Assembly (NCBI GenBank): GCA_030695415.1
Contig: JAUYQZ010000049.1
Span: 248,001-312,000, forward strand
DNA length: 64,000 nt
Reading direction: 5' to 3'
Source of the DNA: Hylemonella sp.
GTDB taxonomy: Bacteria > Pseudomonadota > Gammaproteobacteria > Burkholderiales > Burkholderiaceae_C
The notes under the pieces were generated by a model. The model was not told where the DNA came from. It saw only the letters and a list, made by a program, of their open reading frames with translations, and ran no database searches. The translations under genes and the position numbers were made by a program. Shown here piece by piece: positions 17,862-28,860 of the stretch. How positions within the stretch are numbered: the first letter of the stretch is position 1; each line of letters starts with the position of its first letter.

Positions 17862-18402
17862 GCCGGGTCTCGCCCCGGCGGGCGAGGTACTTTTCTTTGC
17901 TTCGCCAAAGCAAAGTACCCAAAAGAAAGGCGAGCCGAAGTCAGGGCCCCTTCGGGGTTCCTTGCGCTGCTCGCACCGGGCGGGGTCGGGCTAAACTCGC
18001 TGCGCTCAAACAACGCCCGCCCTGATCCGCCCGCTGCTGCGCTGCTCAGCCCTGCCACACGGCATGGGGAACCAGATGGCCAGGAACCAACAGCCGAATA
18101 CAGAACAGCCGTACAAGGACGCGCCATGGCACGTCCTTGTTGTCTTTGGTTTTGGTTTTGGTCTTCGGGCCCCACCGCCGTTATGAGGAGGCGAGTAGCG
18201 CAGGGAACGGCGGAACAAGAAGCGCAGATGTTTGAGGCGCTAGCCGAGTTTCTGCGCTTCCCGCCGGTCCCGAGCAACGCAGCGTGCCCGTAGCGCAAGC
18301 GGAGGGTCGACGAATCCGGCTCGCCTTTTCTTTGGTGACTTTCTTTTGGCGAAGCAAAAGAAAGTCACTGCCCTGTCGGGGGCACATCCCGACAAAGCTA
18401 CG
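17862..18402. repeat. Intergenic mosaic repeat, copy 1 (core in orientation A)
   Basis: The 704-bp gap holds no credible gene. Its main content is a repeat whose first 76 bases are identical to those of a second copy at 28861. The left end is a nested hairpin (gtacttt pairing with aaagtac around ctttg/caaag). The right end is a 13-bp hairpin, gtgactttctttt/aaaagaaagtcac. The core (17938-18316) is bounded by ggcgagccg and cggctcgcc. It carries a near-perfect palindrome with acaaggacg/cgtccttgt arms at its centre (18112-18139). Relative to the ends, the core is inverted compared with copy 2. Confidence 0.85.
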
Positions 18403-18419
18403 CAAGCAAAGACATAACG

Positions 18420-18450
18420 CAAAAAAAGAAAAGCCCGCAGCAAGCGGGCT
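18420..18450 (-). terminator. Rho-independent terminator of the GGEQF protein gene
   Basis: On the minus strand AGCCCGC, a five-base loop and GCGGGCT form a GC-rich stem. The tract TTTTCTTTTTTT follows at once. It lies 26 bases after the stop codon of the GGDEF-family gene, in the right orientation to end that transcript and possibly the hem operon transcript. Confidence 0.85.
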
Positions 18451-18475
18451 CAGCGCAAAGAACCGGAAAGACGGT

Positions 18476-19543
18476 TCAGAACACGTCCACCGACCCGGTC
18501 CTCGCCACCTCGCCAAACAGTCCGCGCCGCACCAGATCCAGATGACTGCACACCTTGTTGCGCCCGTTCTTCTGCGCAAAGTCAATGGCCTGCTCGGTGC
18601 GCTCCAGCGCGGTGCTGGGCGAATCGTCGGCCAGCACGCGGGTGAAGCCCGCGCTCACCGTCACAAGACCGACCTGCGGGAAGCTGAACTTCTCGACGTT
18701 GGCCCGCATGCGCTCGAAAGCGCCCAGGGCCAGGGCCTCCTCGGGGCAGTGGAACAGCACGGCGAACTGCTCGCCACCAAAGCGGTAGAGCCGATCGTGG
18801 GTGCGGAAGGTGCTGTTCATGATGCGGGCCACCAGCAGCGTGACCTCTTCCATGATCAGGTGACCATGCTTGTCATTGAGCAGGTGGAAGTTGTCGATGG
18901 TGATGGTGCCCAGCCAGTAGTTGGGCGGCACGCGGTGGCGCCGCTCCTTGCCGGGAGCCGGCTCATCCTTGGCATCTTCCAGGATGCCGTCGAGCTCCTC
19001 GAGCACGGCGCTGTAGAAGGTGTCGTCCAGCGACTTGCGGTTGAGCAGGCCGGTGAGTGCATCGCGGTCGCTGTAGGCCAGCAGCGCGTACATGTTCCGG
19101 TAGATGTGGTGCAACTGCTCGATGGTCTGCCGGTCTTCAGGCGCCAGCACGCCGGCCGAGTGGACCTCGATCACACCCTGCTCGTCGTCGGCGCGCGAGT
19201 CCACGAACAGGGGTATGTAATAGATGCGCGGGCCATCATCGCCGGCCCAGGCCACTTCGATCTCCTGGCGCCCTCGCAGGCTGCGCAGGCGGTCGTAGGC
19301 GTCTTCCAGACGAGGCAGGCTCTGGAAATCGATGCGCAGCGGGTCCACCACCTTGCCGCCGCCGCGAGCGTCCAGCGAAACGATGTCCAGCCAGCGCTTT
19401 TCATTGTCTTCGGTGCTGACGCGCGCGATCACGACGCGCTGGATCGGCACCAGGTCGATCAGCGCTTTGGCCAGCGTCAACTCCAGCAGATCGCGCTCTC
19501 GGTGATCGGTCAGCTTGATCAGGTGTTCGGTCAGGGTCGCCAT
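18476..19543 (-). CDS. GGDEF-family protein with GGEQF signature
   Basis: This protein of about 355 residues has an N-terminal GAF-like region (residues 15-150) and a GGDEF domain. The domain contains DALTGLLNRKSLDD, GTITIDNFHLLNDKHGH, and RTHDRLYRFGGEQF near residue 270. The signature reads GGEQF: the fourth position, normally Glu, is Gln, which may weaken or abolish cyclase activity. The RxxD product-inhibition site (RTHD, five residues before) is kept. It is soluble, with no membrane segment. It follows hemY by 74 bases and ends at a strong terminator. Start is uncertain; an ATG four codons upstream is also possible. Confidence 0.88.
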   Translation of the reverse strand: MATLTEHLIKLTDHRERDLLELTLAKALIDLVPIQRVVIARVSTEDNEKRWLDIVSLDARGGGKVVDPLRIDFQSLPRLEDAYDRLRSLRGRQEIEVAWAGDDGPRIYYIPLFVDSRADDEQGVIEVHSAGVLAPEDRQTIEQLHHIYRNMYALLAYSDRDALTGLLNRKSLDDTFYSAVLEELDGILEDAKDEPAPGKERRHRVPPNYWLGTITIDNFHLLNDKHGHLIMEEVTLLVARIMNSTFRTHDRLYRFGGEQFAVLFHCPEEALALGAFERMRANVEKFSFPQVGLVTVSAGFTRVLADDSPSTALERTEQAIDFAQKNGRNKVCSHLDLVRRGLFGEVARTGSVDVF

Positions 19544-19617
19544 AGTGCTGACCATATTAGCCGGGAAAGTCCCACACGTCACCCCCTGCTTCTCCCGGGG
19601 TGCTCAGACCGCCCGGA

Positions 19618-20901
19618 TCAGCCCTGCGCAGCCTGGCGCCAGGCTTCCAGGGCGGCCGCCCCATCGTCGCGCTGCTCGGCCATGCGGGCCAGGGCAGCCC
19701 AGGCACGACGGCGCAGGGACTCGTCGCCCAGCTGGGTCAGGGACTGGCGCAACAGCTGCTGTGCCTTGCCCCACAGGCTCAGGTGCATGCAGGCCATGCC
19801 GGCCAGGTACTGCAAAAGGGCTTCGCGCGGGTTGCCCATCTGGGCTGCCTCGATGCGCGCCAGCCAGGCCGCATCGGGCTGGCCCGGCGTCTGGCGAAAG
19901 CCGCGCTCGAGCAGGAGCACCAGGCGCAGGCGAAGTTCCTGCGGCAAGGCAGAGGCCGGGCGTACCAGCTGTTCCCAGACCGGCAGCAGCCACTGCTGCA
20001 CCAGCGCGAAGTCGCCGCCCAGGGCCAGCATGCGTTCGCCCGCCTGCAGGGCCACCTCGGGCATGCGGCGTTCGGTCTCGTCGAGCTGGGCCCAGGCCTT
20101 TTGCAGCTGGGACGGGTCGTGGCTGGTGCGCAGCCACTCGGTGGCCAGACCGCGCACGATGCTGCGGCTGGCCGCCTCGGAAAACGCGCGGTGCTTGCCC
20201 AGCAGGCGCGCCGTCTCCAGCGCGGCCCGGGACTGGCCGGCCAGGCGCGTGACCCGCAGGCGCAGGCGCAGGGCCAGGGTGCGGCGCGCCACGCCCTGGG
20301 GCAGTTCGTCCAGGCGCTGCAGCGCAGCCTGCACATCGCGATCGTCGAAGGCCCAGCGCGCCACCCGCAACTGCACACCTTCGCGGATTTCCAGTTCGTC
20401 GCGGCGTCGGGACTGGGTCCTGCCCAGCGCCTGGCGCGCATGGTCATCGCGCGCGCTGCGGTCCTGCAGCGCATGGGCGCACTCGGCCGCGATCAGGTGG
20501 GCCATGGCCGCCAGTCGGTTGCCATGGGGCAGGCCCTGTTCGCCACGCGCCAGCGCCTCGGACTGGGCCAGCACATGCTCGGCGGCCTTGCGCGCGCGAA
20601 TGTAACGCCCGGCCGTCAGATGCGACAGCGCATCGAGCAGGCCCTGCTGCAGCACGCGCTCCTGGTGACGCATGCGCCAGCGTAGCGCCTCGTCCGGCAG
20701 CGCCAGCAGCACAGAGACGCTGCGCAAGGCCGCGTAGAGCAGCAGAAAGGCGGCCAGCAGCAGCAGCAGCACCAGGTTGAGGGAGAGGTCGATGCGGTAG
20801 GGCGGCCAGAACAGCGTGACTGTGCCCTGGTTGTTGCCGGCAAACAGCGCCACCGCCGCTGCCATGGCGAAGAGGGCCAGGAACCAGAGCACGTTGCGCA
20901 T
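19618..20901 (-). CDS. hemY: HemY-like membrane protein of the heme operon
   Basis: This 427-residue protein has two N-terminal membrane helices (residues 4-20 and 40-62). A GNNQGTVTLFWPPYRIDLSLN turn between them (split here by its Pro-Pro) is typical of proteobacterial HemY. A TPR-rich soluble part follows, with helices built around LAAMAHLIAAECAHALQDR and RARKAAEHVLAQ. This HemY is not protoporphyrinogen oxidase; its role in tetrapyrrole metabolism is unsettled. It is the fourth gene of hemC-hemD-hemX-hemY, starting 21 bases after hemX. Confidence 0.93.
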   Translation of the reverse strand: MRNVLWFLALFAMAAAVALFAGNNQGTVTLFWPPYRIDLSLNLVLLLLLAAFLLLYAALRSVSVLLALPDEALRWRMRHQERVLQQGLLDALSHLTAGRYIRARKAAEHVLAQSEALARGEQGLPHGNRLAAMAHLIAAECAHALQDRSARDDHARQALGRTQSRRRDELEIREGVQLRVARWAFDDRDVQAALQRLDELPQGVARRTLALRLRLRVTRLAGQSRAALETARLLGKHRAFSEAASRSIVRGLATEWLRTSHDPSQLQKAWAQLDETERRMPEVALQAGERMLALGGDFALVQQWLLPVWEQLVRPASALPQELRLRLVLLLERGFRQTPGQPDAAWLARIEAAQMGNPREALLQYLAGMACMHLSLWGKAQQLLRQSLTQLGDESLRRRAWAALARMAEQRDDGAAALEAWRQAAQG

Positions 20902-20922
20902 GGGGTCAGCCGTCCCTTGACC

Positions 20923-22020
20923 TCAGCGACCGGCAGCGGCCGTGACCAGCGCCGCCAGCGTGTCGTCCACGCGCGGCAACTCCAGGGTCTTCATCTGTTC
21001 GCGGGTCTGCAGCAGCAGTCCTGCGGCCGAGCGCGTGGAACGCGAAGAGGCATCGAAGTACTTCTCCAGCGCCGCGGCCGCCTTGAGCAGATCGGCCCGC
21101 GCCGCTTCAGGCTGGCGCGCCAGCAGGCCCAGGCGGGCGTTGAGCAGCAGCAGCTTGAGGTTCTCGCGCACGAAGAAGGACTGCTCGGGCGTGAGCAGCA
21201 CGGCCTCCGGGTGGTCGATTCGGCTCACCCGCACCAGAGCGCGGACTTCGTCGAGGACTCGCTGCAGACTGTGCTGCCACCAGGCCCCCGGCGCGGCTTC
21301 GCTGCTGGGCTTGCGTGCCGCTGCGGCGACCGGCGCTGGCCCCACGGCATTGGCCAGCGGCAACTCGTCGCTCAGGCGCACCAGTTCGTCCAGGCGGGCC
21401 AGCAAGGTCGGCGTGTCGACGTGAGGGGTGGTCTTGATGCGCGCCATGTCGCGTGCCAGCGCGCGCTGCAAGGGCGCCAGCCGGGCCTGGGGCACACGCT
21501 GCACGCGCTGCTCGGCACTGCGCAGCGCGGCGAGCAGCGGCTCCACGCTGCCGGTCAGCTGGGCCTGCTGCTGTGCCAGGCGGATGGCGGACTCGATGTC
21601 CACCACCAGGTTCTCGTCGCGAGAGCGCGAAAGACTCTGCATCAGCTCGTCGAGCTGGCTGCGCTGAAGCGCCACCTCACCCAGACGCGCCTCCATCACG
21701 GCCTGACGCGCGGCCAGCTCGCGTTCCTGCTCCTGGGTCTGGCGCGCGAGCATGCGGGCCTCGGCCGCATTGGCCCCGGCATCGGCGGTCTGGCGAGCCA
21801 GCTGGTCCTGCAGCGTGGACAGCCGGTCCCACAGCAGCACATTGAGCAGCAGGGCCAGCAGGGCGACCAGCCCCAGACCCAGCACCAAGGGGCGCGACGC
21901 TGAAGTCGCGGGTGATAACGGCGCCGCCGAGCTTTCGACCGCCACAACGGTCGACGCCGGAGCAGCCGCAGGCTCAGCGCTGCCAGCGTGACGGGGCTCC
22001 AGGGGTTCAGGCGTGCTCAT
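20923..22020 (-). CDS. hemX: HemX-like protein
   Basis: This 365-residue protein has an Ala/Pro-rich cytosolic N-terminus. One transmembrane helix follows (about residues 44-64, LVLGLGLVALLALLLNVLLW), then a coiled coil (65-130, with many Gln, Glu and Arg) and a helical C-terminal domain. This is the HemX architecture found beside hemD in proteobacteria. It is often annotated as uroporphyrinogen-III C-methyltransferase, but the methyltransferase fold is not present. Its ATG overlaps the hemD stop by four bases. Confidence 0.93.
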   Translation of the reverse strand: MSTPEPLEPRHAGSAEPAAAPASTVVAVESSAAPLSPATSASRPLVLGLGLVALLALLLNVLLWDRLSTLQDQLARQTADAGANAAEARMLARQTQEQERELAARQAVMEARLGEVALQRSQLDELMQSLSRSRDENLVVDIESAIRLAQQQAQLTGSVEPLLAALRSAEQRVQRVPQARLAPLQRALARDMARIKTTPHVDTPTLLARLDELVRLSDELPLANAVGPAPVAAAARKPSSEAAPGAWWQHSLQRVLDEVRALVRVSRIDHPEAVLLTPEQSFFVRENLKLLLLNARLGLLARQPEAARADLLKAAAALEKYFDASSRSTRSAAGLLLQTREQMKTLELPRVDDTLAALVTAAAGR

Positions 22021-22787
22021 TGCAGCGATTCTATCGAGGCCCGGACATCGACCAGGGCCGGCCGCGACTCGTGCACCACGGCAAAGCCGGCTGCGCGCGC
22101 CGCCTGTGCAATGCGAGCGTGCGTGGCCACCGCCCGCGCGGCGTGCCAGTCCTGCTGGGGCAGGATGGATTGAAGGTTCTGCACAGCCTCGCTGCTGCTG
22201 AACAGCCAGACCGATCCGTCGCTGGCTGCGTCCCGCGCCAATTGAAGCTGGGACGGGTCGAGTTGCGGTCGCTGGCGCTGGTAGCTGACCACGAAATCCA
22301 CCCGGCCGCCAGCCGCGCCGACCTGGTGCGCAAACCAGTCGCGCCCCGCCCCCTGCGTGCTGACCTCAGCCGCATCGGCGCCGCGCACGATCAGCACCCG
22401 TCCCCCGGGAACGATGCGCCGGGCTACCAGCCGCCACAAGGCTTCGGAATCGAACTGCGGCGCATCGGCTGGCGGCGCGGTGATGTGTGAGGCCGGCACG
22501 CCGGCACGCCGTAGTGCGCTGACCGTGCCGGGCCCGGTCGCCCAGGCCTGGACCGGCAGTGGCGCGTTCGGGGGGCGGGCCGCGAAGAACCCGTCGACCG
22601 CATTGGCGCTGACGAACATCAAACCCAGGCAGCCGTCGAGCTGGTGCCAGGCTTGCTGGACCAGCGACGCATCGGGCGCTGCGGCGATGCTGATCAGCGG
22701 CAGGGCCTGGGCGTCGTAGCCCGCCTGCCGCAAGGCCTGCACCCAGTCCTGCGCCTCACGCCGGGGGCGGGTGACGATGACGCGCAT
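22017..22787 (-). CDS. hemD: Uroporphyrinogen-III synthase
   Basis: This 256-residue protein starts MRVIVTRPRREAQDW, the standard HemD opening. It has LPLISIAAAPD, LMFVSANAVDGFF, VLIVRGADAAE and VWLFSSSEAV at the expected spacing for the two alpha/beta lobes. It closes the linear hydroxymethylbilane made by HemC into uroporphyrinogen III with D-ring inversion. The upstream frame extends 16 residues further, but this ATG sits four bases after the hemC stop and gives the family N-terminus. The stop overlaps hemX. Confidence 0.95.
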   Translation of the reverse strand: MRVIVTRPRREAQDWVQALRQAGYDAQALPLISIAAAPDASLVQQAWHQLDGCLGLMFVSANAVDGFFAARPPNAPLPVQAWATGPGTVSALRRAGVPASHITAPPADAPQFDSEALWRLVARRIVPGGRVLIVRGADAAEVSTQGAGRDWFAHQVGAAGGRVDFVVSYQRQRPQLDPSQLQLARDAASDGSVWLFSSSEAVQNLQSILPQQDWHAARAVATHARIAQAARAAGFAVVHESRPALVDVRASIESLQ

Positions 22788-22791
22788 GGGT

Positions 22792-23721
22792 CTAGGCGTG
22801 ATCCGGGCTGAGCGATCCACCCACCCGCAGCACACCCGCCTTCAGCCGGGCCGCAACCTGCGTGCCCAGCGCCTCGGCCGCGTCCAGATCGGCCGCATCG
22901 GCCGCCGCATCGGCGCGCACCAGGGCCACGCGGCCGTCCGGGTCGCCCCAGGCAGCCTGGATGTTGAGCAAACCGCCATCCAGCGTGGCATAGGCTGCCA
23001 GCGGCATGGAACAGCTACCACCCATGGCGCGGCTCACGGCGCGCTCAGCCGCCACACGCAGCCAGGTCCCCTGGTGCACGAGAGGTGCCAGCGCCCGCTG
23101 CACGTCCTGGCGGTCGCTGCGGATTTCGATGCCCAGCGCGCCCTGACCGGCAGCAGGGAGCATCTCGCCAGGCGCGAACACCGCGCGGATGCGGCTTTCC
23201 AGGCCCAGGCGCTTGAGGCCGGCCGCCGCCAGCACGATGGCGTCGTACTGGCCCTCGTCGAGCTTGCGCAGGCGGGTGTCGAGGTTGCCACGCAGCGGCT
23301 CGATCTTCAGGTCCGGGCGGGCGGCGCGCAGCAGCGCCACGCGGCGCAGGCTGGAGGTGCCGACCACGGCGCCTTGCGGCAGCGCGGCCAGGTTGGCGTA
23401 CCTTGGCGAGACCAAGGCGTCGCGCGGATCTTCGCGCTCCATCACGCAGGCCAGGGCGAAACCCTCAGGCAGCTCCATGGGCACGTCCTTGAGCGAATGC
23501 ACGGCCAGATCGGCCCGGCCCTCGTCCAGCGCCACTTCGAGTTCCTTGACGAAGAGGCCCTTGCCGCCCACCTTGCTCAGGGAGCGGTCCAGGATCTGGT
23601 CGCCCTGGGTCGTCATGCCCAGCAGCGTGACGCTGTGGCCATGCTGCTCGAGCAGGGCTTTCACGTGCTCGGCCTGCCAGAGCGCCAGGCGGCTCTCACG
23701 GGTTGCAATGGTCAGTTTCAT
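22792..23721 (-). CDS. hemC: Hydroxymethylbilane synthase (porphobilinogen deaminase)
   Basis: This 309-residue protein has all family marks: [18 protein letters not shown] at the N-terminus, [50 protein letters not shown], and [10 protein letters not shown]. The Cys in the last motif holds the dipyrromethane cofactor. It polymerises four porphobilinogens into hydroxymethylbilane. First gene of the hemCDXY operon, divergent from ppc. The 124-bp gap between them must hold both promoters; I cannot assign a specific operator there. Confidence 0.98.
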   Translation of the reverse strand: MKLTIATRESRLALWQAEHVKALLEQHGHSVTLLGMTTQGDQILDRSLSKVGGKGLFVKELEVALDEGRADLAVHSLKDVPMELPEGFALACVMEREDPRDALVSPRYANLAALPQGAVVGTSSLRRVALLRAARPDLKIEPLRGNLDTRLRKLDEGQYDAIVLAAAGLKRLGLESRIRAVFAPGEMLPAAGQGALGIEIRSDRQDVQRALAPLVHQGTWLRVAAERAVSRAMGGSCSMPLAAYATLDGGLLNIQAAWGDPDGRVALVRADAAADAADLDAAEALGTQVAARLKAGVLRVGGSLSPDHA

Positions 23722-23845
23722 CGGGGTATGGGAGAGTAGGGAGGGGTCGCCAATTCATCAGTTACAGAGCGCAGACACATCAGCGGGCCGGCGATGCTAG
23801 CATGCATCGCGCCGCGTCCGTTTTACCATTTCACAGCACAGCCCC

Positions 23846-26647
<2,802 letters not shown>

Positions 26648-26650
26648 TAG

Positions 26651-27007
26651 ATGCTCATAGATGTAGGCGAATTGATAGGCATGCTGCTCCTGGCAAGCTT
26701 GGCCATCTTCATCATCTGGGAATCGTTCAAGCGAGAAAAGCCCACACTGGCGCCTCGAATATCCGCCCCAGGGCAGACCGCGATTGAACAAGGCCTGTTG
26801 ATTGGTGCCGGTGTCTTTGCCGTGACCGGTGTGCTTGTATTGCTCGAAACCGACTACAAAATAGCAACCGGTCGTCAAGCCTTTATCTGGAATTCGCTTT
26901 TCGACACGTTGGGTAAACCGGGCGTCGCCGCCTTTTTTTGGATTACCGCACTAGCCATGCTTTTTGTTCGGCACATGCGCCGGAAAGCCCGTCGCAACAC
27001 GGGCTAA
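26651..27007 (+). CDS. Small membrane protein, lower-GC, unknown
   Basis: This 118-residue protein has about three hydrophobic segments (residues 8-22, 48-65, 89-105) and a basic C-terminus (RHMRRKARRNTG). It starts three bases after the ppc stop. Codon use is visibly less GC-biased than ppc (more A and T at third positions), which suggests later acquisition or weak selection. The stop overlaps the convergent dioxygenase-like gene by four bases. No family recognised. Confidence 0.65.
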   Translation: MLIDVGELIGMLLLASLAIFIIWESFKREKPTLAPRISAPGQTAIEQGLLIGAGVFAVTGVLVLLETDYKIATGRQAFIWNSLFDTLGKPGVAAFFWITALAMLFVRHMRRKARRNTG

Positions 27008-27717
27008 TCAGCCGGGGCCCACCGCCCCGTAGCCGGGCACACACGCGCCCGTGCACCGTCTACCCAGACCTGCTCGTCCTCCAGCCGCAAGGCGGTTTCA
27101 GGGTCGATGTCGAAGGTGACCCCCAATGCGCGCGCGACATGGACGTCCTCGATGGGAAGCTCCCAGCTCAGGAAGACTTGATCGCACTCCCGCTCGGGCG
27201 AGAAGTCGGCCACAGCAAAACCGCTGCCGCCGCGCTGGATGACGGCGTGCGGCTGGCCCGTATCGAAGATCACGACCGTCCCCCGCGCCAGAGGGAGGCG
27301 ATCACCGGTCGCCGGGAAATGCAGGTCCAGGCCCCGGTCCTCACTGAGGAAGAGATTGCAGAAAGCTGCCCCGCCATATCGCTCCCCGTCATGGTGGTAC
27401 TTCGCGCCGCGGCAGGCCATCAGTGCAACCTCGGAGGAGACCAGCACCTCCTGCAGGCCGAGCGAACGCGTCCAGTCGGCCACCGCCTGCACACAGTGGC
27501 CGTAATCCGGCCAGCGCATCCGCGCCCGCGCCAAAGGCAAGGTCTCCACGTCACCGGGCTCCAGTTCCAGGCGTTGTGATATTTCCCTTTGCCAATCCGC
27601 CACCAACCTGGCAGGGGGCGCAGGCACATCGAGGGTTCCCGTCAGCACGACATCACTCACGCTTCGGCTGCGGATGGTCTCACCACTCCAGTAATAGGAG
27701 GCAGAGGTATGTCGCAT
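27004..27717 (-). CDS. 2OG-Fe(II) oxygenase-like protein
   Basis: This protein of about 237 residues carries a cupin/double-stranded beta-helix metal site: YHHDGERYGG supplies His and Asp, and FDTGQPHAVIQRG supplies the distal His. The SP..ECDQVFLSWELP stretch follows. This suggests an Fe(II)/2-oxoglutarate-dependent oxygenase of unknown substrate. ATG at MRHTSASYYW is used. A TTG start 21 codons upstream would overlap the queD stop and is possible. It lies downstream of queE and queD on the same strand. Confidence 0.7.
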   Translation of the reverse strand: MRHTSASYYWSGETIRSRSVSDVVLTGTLDVPAPPARLVADWQREISQRLELEPGDVETLPLARARMRWPDYGHCVQAVADWTRSLGLQEVLVSSEVALMACRGAKYHHDGERYGGAAFCNLFLSEDRGLDLHFPATGDRLPLARGTVVIFDTGQPHAVIQRGGSGFAVADFSPERECDQVFLSWELPIEDVHVARALGVTFDIDPETALRLEDEQVWVDGARARVCPATGRWAPAD

Positions 27718-27776
27718 GGGATGCACTTGGTGGGTGACAAAAAGCGCGGCAAGCCGGTTTGTCGCCCTGCCGGTCC

Positions 27777-28139
27777 TCAATCAGGCCGGTAGACGCACTT
27801 GTCACCTATGGCATGCCGCTCCACGGTCACCGCCGACAGGCCGGGCACCTTGGGGCTCAGTTCCTTCCAGATGAAGGCACAGAGGTTTTCGAGCGTGGGG
27901 ATGCCCAGGCCCGGGACTTCGTCGAGAAAGTGGTGGTCCAGCTTCTCGCGCAGCACCTCGACCTCGCGGCGGACGTAACCCAGATCCAGCACCATGCCGG
28001 ACGTCCCCTTGGGCTCGCCGCGCACAAAGACCTCGGCGTAATAGGTGTGGCCGTGCACGCGCTTGCTGCCCTCGGCTTCGATCTCGCGGCGCAGGGTGTG
28101 GGCGGCGTCGAAAAAGAAACGCTGACTGATTTCGTACAT
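27777..28139 (-). CDS. queD: 6-carboxy-5,6,7,8-tetrahydropterin synthase-like QueD
   Basis: This 120-residue protein has the QueD/PTPS zinc site: FFFDAAHTL gives the first His and RVHGHTYYAEV gives two more. LDHHFLDEVPGLG carries the catalytic Asp-His, and VPGLSAVTVERHAI is near the C-terminus. QueD makes 6-carboxytetrahydropterin, the second intermediate of queuosine synthesis. By ungapped alignment to my recollection of the E. coli protein, the catalytic Cys (in HKCGRLHGH) is replaced by Ser (EGSKRVHGH), so the chemistry may differ. It follows queE by 16 bases. Confidence 0.9.
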   Translation of the reverse strand: MYEISQRFFFDAAHTLRREIEAEGSKRVHGHTYYAEVFVRGEPKGTSGMVLDLGYVRREVEVLREKLDHHFLDEVPGLGIPTLENLCAFIWKELSPKVPGLSAVTVERHAIGDKCVYRPD

Positions 28140-28155
28140 TAGTAAATTCCGATCA

Positions 28156-28791
28156 TTAGCGAATCCCGATCATCTTGTGCGACTGAATGCCCAGGCGCCA
28201 CTGCGGGTGCTGCTGGCAATAGGCAATCGTGCGCTCGGTATTGCGCGCCCGCTCGGGCCCGTCCATGGGCTGCAGGAAAAAGTGCTCGAAGGCCAGGCTG
28301 GCGAAACGCGCCGGGTCCACATTCACCTGCGGGTAGACCAGCTTGAGTTCGTTGCCCTGCTTCAGCACCACCTCGGCATCCGCCTTGGGGCTCACGCAGA
28401 TCCAGTCCAGTCCGGCCGGTGCCGGCACCGTGCCATTGGTCTCCACGGCGATCGTGAACCCCCGCGCGTGCAGGGCCGCGGTCAGCGCCTCGTCCACCTG
28501 CAACAGCGGCTCGCCGCCGGTCAGCACCACGTAGCGGCCGGCCCGGCCTTGCGGTTCCCAGCTTCTCTCAATGGCCTCGGCCAGCGCATCGGCCGTGGCG
28601 AACTTGCCACCGCCTGTGCCGTCGGTGCCCACGAAGTCGGTGTCGCAGAACTTGCAGACCGCCGTGGCCCGGTCTTCCTCGCGTCCCGTCCAGAGGTTGC
28701 AGCCTGCAAAACGACAGAACACGGCCGCCCGCCCGGACTGGGCGCCTTCGCCTTGCAGGGTGTAGAAGATCTCTTTGACGGAGTAAGTCAT
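28156..28791 (-). CDS. queE: 7-carboxy-7-deazaguanine synthase QueE
   Basis: This 211-residue radical-SAM enzyme starts MTYSVKEIFYTLQGEGAQSG, as QueE proteins do. Its [4Fe-4S] cluster loop is Cys31, Cys46 and Cys49, spaced CX14CX2C. This is the long loop known from the Burkholderia multivorans enzyme rather than the usual CX3CX2C. VVLTGGEPLLQ binds SAM. It contracts 6-carboxytetrahydropterin to 7-carboxy-7-deazaguanine. Adjacent to queD. The much longer upstream frame runs through repeat DNA and is not coding. Confidence 0.95.
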   Translation of the reverse strand: MTYSVKEIFYTLQGEGAQSGRAAVFCRFAGCNLWTGREEDRATAVCKFCDTDFVGTDGTGGGKFATADALAEAIERSWEPQGRAGRYVVLTGGEPLLQVDEALTAALHARGFTIAVETNGTVPAPAGLDWICVSPKADAEVVLKQGNELKLVYPQVNVDPARFASLAFEHFFLQPMDGPERARNTERTIAYCQQHPQWRLGIQSHKMIGIR

Positions 28792-28860
28792 GGTTTGCTT
28801 GGACTGCGAAGGGGGGATTTTCGCAGGTCTCAGCCTCCTGCGCCTTGTTGATCGGTGCAA

